Assembly: GCA_027080445.1 (NCBI GenBank)
Contig: JALWRY010000226.1
Coordinates: forward strand, 1-6,041
Length of the DNA stretch: 6,041 bases
Origin: Thiohalobacter sp.
Lineage (GTDB): Bacteria; Pseudomonadota; Gammaproteobacteria; DSM-19610
Reading direction: 5' to 3'
Each line of letters opens with the position of its first letter. Within the stretch, counting starts at the first letter, position 1. The position numbers and the translations under genes were made by a program. The notes under the pieces are model-generated. The model searched no databases. It was not told the origin of the DNA and saw nothing but the letters and a program-made list of their open reading frames with translations. Positions 1-5,738 of the stretch are shown here, piece by piece.

Positions 1-99
1 AACCTGTTTGCGGTACAGTTTCACCCTGAAAAGAGCCAGCAGGCCGGACTGACACTGTTGCGGAATTTCACTCGCTGGGATGGACAGGATAGCGTGTAA
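1..99 (+). CDS. hisH: Imidazole glycerol phosphate synthase glutaminase subunit HisH, C-terminal end (partial)
   Basis: Only the last 32 codons and the TAA stop are in the window; the gene begins beyond the left edge. The visible peptide starts NLFAVQFHPEKSQ and ends in DGQDSV. FHPEKS is the hallmark end of class I glutamine amidotransferases and carries the His and Glu of the Cys-His-Glu catalytic triad (H8 and E10 of the visible part). HisH hydrolyses glutamine and channels ammonia to HisF. Trp/carbamoyl-phosphate-type amidotransferases share the motif, but the next genes are hisA and hisF, which makes HisH the clear choice. A 36-nt gap separates it from hisA. Confidence 0.93.
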   Translation, partial: NLFAVQFHPEKSQQAGLTLLRNFTRWDGQDSV

Positions 100-123
100 C
101 ACGATGAAGATTACCGACAATAT

Positions 124-127
124 GAGG
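124..127 (+). promoter_or_regulatory. Shine-Dalgarno site of hisA
   Basis: GAGG lies 8 nt before the ATG at 136, inside the 36-nt hisH-hisA gap. It supports that ATG as the hisA start. The gap shows no convincing promoter or terminator, so hisA is probably expressed by read-through from hisH. Confidence 0.6.
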
Positions 128-135
128 CTGGGAAG

Positions 136-867
136 ATGTTGCTGATTCCTGCAATCGACCTGAAAGACGGCAAGTGCGTGCGTTTGCGACAGGGTCGAAT
201 GGAAGATGAAACGATTTTTGCGGACGACCCGCTGGAGATGGCGCAGCGCTGGGTCGATGCGGGCGCCCGGCGCCTGCACCTGGTGGACCTGAACGGCGCC
301 TTTGCGGGCAAGCCGGTGAATGCCGATGTGGTGCAGCGGATCGCCGAGGCGTTTCCCGAGGTGCCGATCCAGGTCGGCGGTGGTATCCGTGACGAGGATA
401 CCGTGCAGCTATACCTGGATGCCGGGGTGAGCTACGTGATTATCGGCACCAAAGCCGTCAGCGCGCCGCACTTCATCAACGACCTGTGCCTGGAGTTCCC
501 CGGCCACATCATTGTCGGACTCGACGCGAAGGACGGCAAGGTGGCGATCGACGGCTGGTCGAAACTGTCTCACCACGATGTCATCGATATGGCGCAGCGT
601 TTCGAACGCGACGGGGTAGAGGCGATTGTCTACACCGATATCAGCCGTGACGGCATGATGCAGGGTGTGAATGTCGAGGCGACCGCAAGGCTGGCCGCCT
701 CGATCAGTACACCGGTCATTGCCTCCGGCGGCATCAGCAAGCTCGACGATGTCAGGGCGATCCATGCGGTGGCTGACGATGGCATCATGGGCACCATCAT
801 CGGTCGCGCGCTGTATGAAGGCACGGTTGACCTGGCCGAAGCCCAGAAGCTTGTCGACGGTGGCTGA
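136..867 (+). CDS. hisA: ProFAR isomerase HisA
   Basis: This 243-residue protein is 1-(5-phosphoribosyl)-5-[(5-phosphoribosylamino)methylideneamino]imidazole-4-carboxamide isomerase. It performs the Amadori rearrangement of ProFAR to PRFAR in the cytoplasm, the fourth step of histidine synthesis. The length matches the usual HisA (about 240-250). The (beta-alpha)8 barrel is read in order. IPAIDLKDG (4-12) carries catalytic D8. The first phosphate-binding glycine motif, QVGGGIR, is at 79-85. GLDAKDG (128-134) carries the second catalytic Asp, D130. YTDISRDG (166-173) and the second phosphate site, IASGGI (195-200), follow. The ATG at 136 has a good ribosome site and the N-terminus begins with barrel strand 1 as expected. 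Nothing is missing. HisF next door is its paralogue, but residues such as YTDISRDG (HisF has LTSMDRDG) identify this one as HisA. Confidence 0.98.
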   Translation: MLLIPAIDLKDGKCVRLRQGRMEDETIFADDPLEMAQRWVDAGARRLHLVDLNGAFAGKPVNADVVQRIAEAFPEVPIQVGGGIRDEDTVQLYLDAGVSYVIIGTKAVSAPHFINDLCLEFPGHIIVGLDAKDGKVAIDGWSKLSHHDVIDMAQRFERDGVEAIVYTDISRDGMMQGVNVEATARLAASISTPVIASGGISKLDDVRAIHAVADDGIMGTIIGRALYEGTVDLAEAQKLVDGG

Positions 868-869
868 GC

Positions 870-1649
870 GTGTCACTGGCAAAACGCATTATTCCCTGCC
901 TGGACGTCGATAACGGCCGCGTCGTCAAGGGCGTGCAATTCGTGGATATCCGCGATGCCGGCGACCCGGTGGAAGTCGCGCGGCGTTACGACCGGGAAGG
1001 TGCGGATGAAATCACCTTTCTCGATATCACCGCCAGCCACGAACAGCGCGATACCATGGCGCACGTGGTCGAACAGGTGGCGGGCGAGGTATTTATCCCG
1101 TTGACAGTGGGTGGAGGAATCCGCGAACCGGCCGATATTCGCCGCATGCTCAATGCTGGCGCCGACAAGGTGGCGATTAACACCGCCGCGGTATTTAACC
1201 CGGAATTTGTGCGTGAAGCGGCGGAACAGTTCGGGTCACAGTGTATTGTGGTGGCGATCGACGCCAAGCAGGTGGATGACGGTAGCGGGGAGGGTCAGCC
1301 GCGCTGGGAGATTTTTACCCACGGCGGTCGCAAGCCCACGGGCATCGACGCAATCGAGTGGGCGGTGCGTATGGTGGACTATGGCGCCGGTGAAATCCTG
1401 CTGACCAGCATGGATCGTGATGGCACCAAAAACGGTTTTGACCTGGCCTTGACGCGCGCGGTCAGTGAAGCCGTCGATGTGCCGGTGATCGCGTCCGGCG
1501 GTGTGGGCAATCTCGACCACCTGGCCGAAGGTGTTCTGCAGGGCCGGGCGGACGCGGTACTGGCGGCGAGTATCTTCCATTTTGGCGAATACAGCATCGC
1601 CGAGGCCAAGCAGCACATGGCCGGCCGCGGTATTGAGATGCGCCTCTGA
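870..1649 (+). CDS. hisF: Imidazole glycerol phosphate synthase cyclase subunit HisF
   Basis: This 259-residue protein is the cyclase half of IGP synthase. It combines PRFAR with ammonia delivered by HisH to give imidazole glycerol phosphate and AICAR, linking histidine synthesis to purine synthesis. It starts with GTG, 2 nt after the hisA stop. The N-terminus (MSLAKRIIPCLDVDNGRVVKG) is the family's standard opening, so the GTG is well supported despite a weak ribosome site; translation is probably coupled to hisA. Catalytic aspartates are D12 (in PCLDVD) and D131 (in VAIDAK). Phosphate-binding motifs are TVGGGIR (79-85) and IASGGVG (207-213). LLTSMDRDGTKNGF lies at 177-190. Length is typical (about 255-260) and the gene is intact. 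Confidence 0.98.
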   Translation: MSLAKRIIPCLDVDNGRVVKGVQFVDIRDAGDPVEVARRYDREGADEITFLDITASHEQRDTMAHVVEQVAGEVFIPLTVGGGIREPADIRRMLNAGADKVAINTAAVFNPEFVREAAEQFGSQCIVVAIDAKQVDDGSGEGQPRWEIFTHGGRKPTGIDAIEWAVRMVDYGAGEILLTSMDRDGTKNGFDLALTRAVSEAVDVPVIASGGVGNLDHLAEGVLQGRADAVLAASIFHFGEYSIAEAKQHMAGRGIEMRL

Positions 1650-1654
1650 GGCGG
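1649..1654 (+). promoter_or_regulatory. Shine-Dalgarno-like site that decides the hisI start
   Basis: AGGCGG (one mismatch to AGGAGG) begins at the last base of the hisF stop codon and ends 8 nt before the ATG at 1663. The second ATG at 1669 has only GGGG (1656-1659) at 9 nt. The first ATG is therefore slightly favoured. Confidence 0.45.
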
Positions 1655-1662
1655 CGGGGTTG

Positions 1663-2061
1663 ATGGGCATGTCCGATACATGGCTGGACGCAATTGCATG
1701 GACCGACGACGGGCTGGTGCCGGTGATCGCCCAGGATGCGGAAGACGGCAAGGTGCTGATGTTTGCCTGGATGAATGCAGAAGCCCTGCGGCTAACCGCC
1801 GAGACCGGGCATGCCGTATACTGGTCGCGTTCCCGCCAGCGCCTCTGGCACAAGGGCGAGGAATCCGGTCATCAGCAGTTGGTGAAGGAAATCCGCCTGG
1901 ATTGCGATAATGATGTCATCAACCTGCAGATTGAACAAAAGGGCGGGATCGCCTGTCACACCGGGCGTCGCAGCTGCTTTTACCAGCGCCTTGAGGGGGG
2001 TGAATGGAAGGCCGTGGAGCCTGTTCTGAAAGATCCCTCAGAAATCTACGGGAAACACTGA
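1663..2061 (+). CDS. hisI: Phosphoribosyl-AMP cyclohydrolase HisI
   Basis: This 132-residue protein opens the adenine ring of phosphoribosyl-AMP to give ProFAR, the third step of the pathway; the enzyme is a cytoplasmic zinc/magnesium hydrolase. It is a stand-alone HisI, not the HisIE fusion. Family signatures are clear: LMFAWMNAEAL (32-42), VYWSRSRQRLWHKGEESGH (52-70), the metal-binding LDCDND (79-84, D80/D82/D84), and GGIACHTGRRSCF (94-106) with the conserved C98 and C105. VEPVLKDP near the end is typical of gammaproteobacterial HisI. ATG 1663 or ATG 1669 (MSDTWLD, 130 aa) could be the start. The ribosome site favours 1663 and family alignments may favour 1669. Any longer frame upstream is hisF shadow. 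Confidence 0.96.
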   Translation: MGMSDTWLDAIAWTDDGLVPVIAQDAEDGKVLMFAWMNAEALRLTAETGHAVYWSRSRQRLWHKGEESGHQQLVKEIRLDCDNDVINLQIEQKGGIACHTGRRSCFYQRLEGGEWKAVEPVLKDPSEIYGKH

Positions 2062-2063
2062 AT

Positions 2064-2381
2064 ATGTCCGATGACATCCTTCGTCAGTTGGCTGAAGTGC
2101 TGGAGCAGCGTAAACAGGCGGCAGCGGATTCTTCCTATGTGGCAAGCCTTTACGACAAGGGGCTGGACACAATTTTGAAAAAAATCGGTGAAGAGGCCAC
2201 CGAGACCGTCATTGCGGCAAAGGGCGGGGATGCGGACCAGCTGGTTTATGAAATGGCGGATTTATGGTTTCATAGTCTGGTGTTGCTGGCGCACCAGGGA
2301 CTCGGGCCGGAGTCGGTGCTGAAAGAGCTGGAGCGCCGCTTTGGTTTATCCGGTCTGGATGAAAAGGCCGCAAGAAAATAG
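2064..2381 (+). CDS. hisE: Phosphoribosyl-ATP pyrophosphohydrolase HisE
   Basis: This 105-residue protein removes pyrophosphate from phosphoribosyl-ATP, the second step of histidine synthesis, feeding HisI. It belongs to the all-alpha MazG-like NTP pyrophosphohydrolases. Visible are the metal-binding helix motif KKIGEEATE (39-47, with E43/E44/E47) and the second acidic motif YEMADLWFH (62-70, with E63 and D66). Length is normal for a stand-alone HisE (about 100-110). The ATG is 2 nt after the hisI stop, and the N-terminus MSDDILRQLAEVLEQRK fits the family; the same frame extends upstream only as overlap with hisI. It is the last his gene; tatA follows after 42 nt. Confidence 0.97.
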   Translation: MSDDILRQLAEVLEQRKQAAADSSYVASLYDKGLDTILKKIGEEATETVIAAKGGDADQLVYEMADLWFHSLVLLAHQGLGPESVLKELERRFGLSGLDEKAARK

Positions 2382-2383
2382 CG

Positions 2384-2403
2384 TTAGGCCGTTTTTGGCC
2401 TGA
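2384..2403 (+). other. Small hairpin in the hisE-tatA gap
   Basis: TTAGGCC and GGCCTGA can pair as a 7-bp stem (one G-U pair) around the loop GTTTTT. It begins 2 nt after the hisE stop. No T-run follows the stem, so it is not a standard intrinsic terminator. It could be an mRNA-processing or partial attenuation site between his and tat, or chance. The 5-bp core AGGCC/GGCCT is the only strong part. Confidence 0.3.
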
Positions 2404-2412
2404 ACAGGTTCC

Positions 2413-2417
2413 AGGAG
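2413..2417 (+). promoter_or_regulatory. Strong Shine-Dalgarno site of tatA
   Basis: AGGAG lies 6 nt before the ATG at 2424 and is the best ribosome site in the window. This fits the high TatA-to-TatB/TatC ratio that the translocase needs; tatB and tatC have no comparable site. The link to stoichiometry is inference. Confidence 0.75.
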
Positions 2418-2423
2418 AACATT

Positions 2424-2651
2424 ATGGGTATCAGTATTTGGCAATTGTTGATTATTCTCGCCATCGTCTTGGTGTTGTTTGGCGCCAAGCGCTTGCGCGG
2501 TATTGGCAGCGATCTTGGCGGCGCCATCAAGGGTTTTCGCCAGGCGATGAAGGAAGAGGACGCGCCGACCGATGATGAAAAAATCGGGAAGCAGCCGGCC
2601 GGTCACATCATTGATGGTGAAGTGACTTCCAAGAAGCAGGAAAAAGTCTGA
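2424..2651 (+). CDS. tatA: Sec-independent protein translocase subunit TatA
   Basis: This 75-residue inner-membrane protein oligomerises at the TatBC receptor to let folded twin-arginine substrates cross. The N-terminus MGISIWQLLIILAIVLVLFG is nearly the E. coli TatA sequence: a short periplasmic end, one transmembrane helix (about 5-19), the polar Q8 near its start, and the FG hinge (19-20). An amphipathic helix runs from about 22 to 44 and contains SDLGGAIKGFRQAMKEE with the conserved F39. The tail is polar and charged and ends in KKQEKV. It is somewhat shorter than E. coli TatA (89 aa), the difference being in the variable tail. TatE is a paralogue, but position before tatB-tatC makes this TatA. 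It has its own strong ribosome site. No clear promoter is seen in the 42-nt gap after hisE, so transcription may run through from his. Confidence 0.97.
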   Translation: MGISIWQLLIILAIVLVLFGAKRLRGIGSDLGGAIKGFRQAMKEEDAPTDDEKIGKQPAGHIIDGEVTSKKQEKV

Positions 2652-2668
2652 GTTATCCCTGACCGCCC

Positions 2669-3016
2669 ATGTTCGATATTGGTTTCTGGGAACTTGCGCT
2701 TGTCGGTGTCGTCGCGCTTCTGGTCGTCGGGCCGGAGCGGCTGCCCGGGCTGGCGCGCACGACGGGCATGTGGGTCGGGCGCGCACGGCGTTTTGTGTCG
2801 GGCGTCAAGGCGGATATTGACCGTGAAATCGCCGCCGACGAACTGAAAAAAGCGCTGGCCAAACAGGCCGGCAGTGAGTCCCTGTACGATATTATTGAAG
2901 AGACCAAACAAACCATCATGGAGCCACAGGATGAAGCGTCAGCGCCTGAACCTGATGTCGACGCCGATGATTCACCCGCCGCTGTAACACACAAGACCCA
3001 CGATGCCAGCGGATAA
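2669..3016 (+). CDS. tatB: Sec-independent protein translocase subunit TatB
   Basis: This 115-residue inner-membrane protein forms the twin-arginine signal receptor with TatC. MFDIGFWELALVGVVALLVVG holds the single transmembrane helix (about 6-20) with E8, which is conserved in TatB and distinguishes it from TatA. The GPERLP hinge (21-26) is diagnostic. An amphipathic helix follows, then a long helical, charged cytoplasmic region (about 45-85) and an acidic, low-complexity end (DVDADD). It is shorter than E. coli TatB (171 aa); C-terminal length varies in the family. The gap from tatA is 17 nt with no good ribosome site, which suggests coupled, lower translation than tatA. Its last 14 nt overlap the start of tatC. 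Confidence 0.96.
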   Translation: MFDIGFWELALVGVVALLVVGPERLPGLARTTGMWVGRARRFVSGVKADIDREIAADELKKALAKQAGSESLYDIIEETKQTIMEPQDEASAPEPDVDADDSPAAVTHKTHDASG

Positions 3017-3833
3017 TCCCCAGCCATCAGGGGATGAGATCGAGCAGCCCTTTGTTACGCACCTGATTGAACTCCGTGACCGCCTGCTGCGGGTCGTACT
3101 GGTGGTCATTGTCATCTTTCTCGGGCTTGCACCCTTTGCCAACTGGCTGTTTACCCAACTGGCCGGACCGCTGATGGCGCAACTGCCGGAAAACAGTTCG
3201 ATGGTCGCTATCGATGTGGCTTCTCCGTTTTTTACCCCGTTCAAGCTGGCCATGGTGGTATCCATTTTTATTGCCATGCCCTACATCCTCTACCAGGGCT
3301 GGGCATTTATCGCGCCGGGTCTCTACAAGCACGAAAAGCAACGGGTGATGCCGCTGATGGTATCGAGTACGGTGTTGTTCTACATGGGCGCCGCATTTGC
3401 CTACTTCGTTGTGTTCCCGCTGGTGTTCGGTTTCCTCGCCAAGGCCGCACCCGAGGGTGTGGAGGTAATGACCGATATCAGCCGTTACCTGGATTTTGTT
3501 CTGACGCTGTTTTTCGCTTTCGGCCTGGCGTTCGAAGTCCCGGTCGCAACCGTGTTGCTGGTCTGGAGCGGTGTCGTTACACCGGACGCACTACGGGAGA
3601 AACGCCCCTATATCATCGTCGCCGTTTTTGTCATTGGTATGTTGCTTACCCCGCCGGACATTATTTCCCAGACGATGCTGGCCATACCGATGTGGCTGCT
3701 GTTCGAGGTGGGCGTGTTCATGTCCGAGCGGTTCAAGCCCGGCCCGGAGCGTTCGCATGAAGAATACGAACCGCCCATGAGCGATGAAGAAATGGATAAG
3801 ACACTGGACGACCTGGAGAACGACGAGAAGTAA
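3003..3833 (+). CDS. tatC: Sec-independent protein translocase subunit TatC
   Basis: This 276-residue, six-helix inner-membrane protein recognises the twin-arginine motif and nucleates the translocon. Residues known to matter in E. coli are all present, shifted by 8: E23 in HLIELRDRLL (E. coli E15), P56 (P48), F102 (F94), E111 in LYKHEK (E103), E178 in AFEVP (E170) and D219 in LLTPPD (D211). DVASPFFTPFKL (71-82) is a family signature. Approximate helices are 27-46, 78-98, 116-141, 160-187, 202-216 and 221-240. The cytoplasmic tail after 241 is strongly acidic (DEEMDKTLDDLENDEK). The ATG lies inside the end of tatB with no clear ribosome site, so translation is probably coupled to tatB. Length is close to the E. 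coli protein (258 aa); the extra residues are mainly at the two ends. Confidence 0.98.
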   Translation: MPADNPQPSGDEIEQPFVTHLIELRDRLLRVVLVVIVIFLGLAPFANWLFTQLAGPLMAQLPENSSMVAIDVASPFFTPFKLAMVVSIFIAMPYILYQGWAFIAPGLYKHEKQRVMPLMVSSTVLFYMGAAFAYFVVFPLVFGFLAKAAPEGVEVMTDISRYLDFVLTLFFAFGLAFEVPVATVLLVWSGVVTPDALREKRPYIIVAVFVIGMLLTPPDIISQTMLAIPMWLLFEVGVFMSERFKPGPERSHEEYEPPMSDEEMDKTLDDLENDEK

Positions 3834-3862
3834 CCCGGTACGATAAACTTGTCCCTGTTTGC

Positions 3863-3867
3863 AAGGA
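3863..3867 (+). promoter_or_regulatory. Shine-Dalgarno site that sets the start of the DUF255 gene
   Basis: AAGGA lies 8 nt before the ATG at 3876. It overlaps the alternative ATG at 3867, which has no upstream ribosome site of its own, and the TTG at 3849 has none either. The chosen start also begins cleanly with a signal peptide. Confidence 0.6.
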
Positions 3868-3875
3868 TGGTAGTC

Positions 3876-3944
3876 ATGAACAGATTTTTTCTGTACGCGG
3901 TGTTCATCGTACTGGTGGTGTTTCGCGTAGACGCCGCCCCCGCT
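3876..3944 (+). other. Signal-sequence coding region of the DUF255 protein
   Basis: It encodes about 23 residues: a short basic start (MNR), an uninterrupted hydrophobic stretch (residues 4-16), one Arg and Asp, then a small-residue Ala-Pro-Ala end typical of signal peptidase I sites. The exact cleavage point (after A20, A21 or A23) is uncertain. With no cleavage it would act as an N-terminal membrane anchor. No lipobox cysteine is present, so it is not a lipoprotein. Confidence 0.7.
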
Positions 3945-5738
3945 ACCGCCCCGGCGGCGTTTGAAAACCAGCTCGCGAATCACCCCTCCCCCTATCTTGC
4001 CATGCACGGCCACGACCCGGTGCACTGGCAGGTGTGGGGCAAGGCGGCTGTTCAACTGGCCAAAAAACTGAATCGTCCCCTGTATATTTCCAGTGGTTAC
4101 TTTTCCTGCCGCTGGTGTCACGTGATGCAGCGTGAAAGCTACCAGGATCCGGCGGTCGCGGCACTGCTCAATCACTATTTTGTGCCGGTCAAGGTGGACC
4201 GTGAGCTTGAGCCGGCGCTCGATGCTCACCTGATCGAGTTTGTGCAACTGACGCGTGGTAGTGCGGGCTGGCCGCTGAATGTCTTTCTTACGCCGGAAGG
4301 CTACCCGATGCTTGGCATGACCTACCTGCCCAAAGACCAGTTCCTGTCCGTGCTGAAACAGATGAAGGAACGCTGGCAGAGCGGGCCGGATGAGTTGCGG
4401 CGTATTGCGCAGGATGCGCTGGTGGAATGGCAGGGTATGCGAAACGCCGATCATGCGTCAGACAAGACGCCACTGGTTTCACCGGCACCGCTGGGCCCAA
4501 AACTTGTTGCGCAGGCTGGCAAACTGATGGACGAAATGTCAGGCGGATTCGGGCAGCAGAACAAATTCCCGATGACGCCACAGTTAAAGGCCTTGCTGGA
4601 TGTGCGCAGGCAGGGCAAGCCGGATAAACACCTCGATAACTTTTTGCGCCTGACACTCGACAAGATGGCGCGCCAGGGCATGCACGACCTGGTCGGTGGC
4701 GGTTTCTTTCGCTACGTCGTCGATCCGAACTGGCAGGTTCCGCATTACGAGAAAATGCTCTATGACAATACCCAGCTGGTCTCGCTTTACCTGCAGGCCG
4801 CCAGCGATTTCAGGGATGCCGGGTATCGCGATACGGCATTCGAGACACTTGATTTTTTGCTCAGTGACATGTGGCGAGCTAACCATTTCATCAGCAGCTT
4901 TTCAGCCGTTGACGGCCAGGGCAGGGAAGGTGCGTATTACCTCTGGACCGATGAAGAACTGAAAAAGCTGTTGTCAAAGGATGAATTCAGACTGGTGAAG
5001 CTCGCCTGGTTTGATAACAACGTGGCGAGGTCGGCATGGGGCAAGCTGCCCCGCTGGCAAATGACGGAAGCTGAACTGGTCAAACGAACCGGGAAAGCGC
5101 CAGCAGCCTTACATCGCAGCTTTGCACGCATACGCCAGAAACTACTCAAGGCGCGTAAGTCGCGCTCATTACCAGCTGACGGGAAAGGACTGGCGGCCTG
5201 GAACGGCCTGGCGCTGACGGCACTTGCCGATGCTGTCGAGGCCGGGGGTGATGCGAAGTACCGTCATCATGGTGATCAGCTGGCTGATTACCTGGCCAAA
5301 GTCCTCTGGGATGGCGAACGCCTGGTGCGTGCCCTGAACAGCGGCCGGGTGCTGGCCGATGCGTCCTTGCAGGATTACGCGCTGGTGGCAAAAGGCTTGC
5401 AGGACTGGGGTCGTGTCAGTGGCGACAGGCAATACACACAGCTTGCCGGCCGCCTGGCGCGTATTGCCTGGGCGCGTTATTACCGTAAAGGCCGCTGGCT
5501 GGAAACCGATGCACCGCTGATACCCATGCTAAATGGCAAGGTGGCGCTGGATGATAATCCCTTGCCATCCGCGACAGCACTGGTTACCGGCGTGTCACTG
5601 ACGAACAAGGATTTGAAACAGGATAAAAAAATCCGGCAAGCGGTGTCTGATCACCTGGCGCGTGTTCGTGCGCGGCTGTCGGATTCCATCTTCTGGTACG
5701 CGAGTTATGTCGAGTGGCTGGACAGGAACCCGGGCTAG
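3876..5738 (+). CDS. Exported thioredoxin-fold/DUF255 protein of the YyaL/SSP411 (SPATA20-like) family
   Basis: This 620-residue protein has an N-terminal thioredoxin-like domain (DUF255, about 31-165) followed by an alpha/alpha-barrel region like six-hairpin glycosidases (about 205-615). A signal sequence, MNRFFLYAVFIVLVVFRVDA, opens it (h-region 4-16, probable cleavage near A20-A23). It is Sec-type, with no twin-arginine motif, so the product is probably periplasmic or an N-terminally anchored membrane protein. Family landmarks are NHPSPYLAMHGHDPVHW (35-51), SGYFSCRWCHVMQRES (73-88) with the dithiol C78/C81, VKVDRE (105-110), AGWPLNVFLTP (130-140), GGFFRYVVDPNWQVPHYEKMLYDN (275-298), EGAYYLWTDEE (351-361) and AWNGLALTALA (441-451). 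The usual active site is C-H-W-C; here it is C-R-W-C. Most members are cytoplasmic and near 670-750 aa, so this one is short. Biochemical function is not established; a redox or sugar-related role is inference. It follows tatC by 42 nt on the same strand with no terminator between, so co-expression is likely. Starts at TTG 3849 or ATG 3867 would add 9 or 3 residues and break the signal peptide's n-region less neatly. Confidence 0.9.
   Translation: MNRFFLYAVFIVLVVFRVDAAPATAPAAFENQLANHPSPYLAMHGHDPVHWQVWGKAAVQLAKKLNRPLYISSGYFSCRWCHVMQRESYQDPAVAALLNHYFVPVKVDRELEPALDAHLIEFVQLTRGSAGWPLNVFLTPEGYPMLGMTYLPKDQFLSVLKQMKERWQSGPDELRRIAQDALVEWQGMRNADHASDKTPLVSPAPLGPKLVAQAGKLMDEMSGGFGQQNKFPMTPQLKALLDVRRQGKPDKHLDNFLRLTLDKMARQGMHDLVGGGFFRYVVDPNWQVPHYEKMLYDNTQLVSLYLQAASDFRDAGYRDTAFETLDFLLSDMWRANHFISSFSAVDGQGREGAYYLWTDEELKKLLSKDEFRLVKLAWFDNNVARSAWGKLPRWQMTEAELVKRTGKAPAALHRSFARIRQKLLKARKSRSLPADGKGLAAWNGLALTALADAVEAGGDAKYRHHGDQLADYLAKVLWDGERLVRALNSGRVLADASLQDYALVAKGLQDWGRVSGDRQYTQLAGRLARIAWARYYRKGRWLETDAPLIPMLNGKVALDDNPLPSATALVTGVSLTNKDLKQDKKIRQAVSDHLARVRARLSDSIFWYASYVEWLDRNPG

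Noticed and set aside
104..145. Thirteen-codon frame in the hisH-hisA gap (MKITDNMRLGRCC)
   Set aside because: A leader peptide for histidine attenuation should contain a run of His codons and sit before the first his gene; this has no His and lies inside the operon. It is more likely chance overlap with the hisA start.
409..882. Open frame of 157 codons antisense to hisA
   Set aside because: It lies wholly opposite hisA and the hisF start and shows no motif; other-frame translations in this GC-rich stretch are similarly long.
136..1649. hisA and hisF as a recent tandem duplication
   Set aside because: Both are (beta-alpha)8 barrels with matching phosphate-binding motifs, but they are ancient paralogues found side by side in many bacteria. 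Nothing suggests a recent event.
1236..1853. Open frame of 205 codons antisense to hisF and hisI
   Set aside because: It covers two intact conserved genes on the other strand and has no recognisable protein features.
3876..3944. Possible twin-arginine signal on the DUF255 protein, suggested by its place beside tatABC
   Set aside because: The n-region is MNRFF with a single Arg and no S-R-R-x-F-L-K-like pattern. The signal is an ordinary Sec type.
3591..4454. Long open frame on the - strand (287 codons) spanning the end of tatC and the start of the DUF255 gene
   Set aside because: It is antisense to two well-supported genes, its translation is rich in His, Gln and Arg without any recognisable domain, and it crosses their junction. 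It is a by-product of GC-rich codon use.
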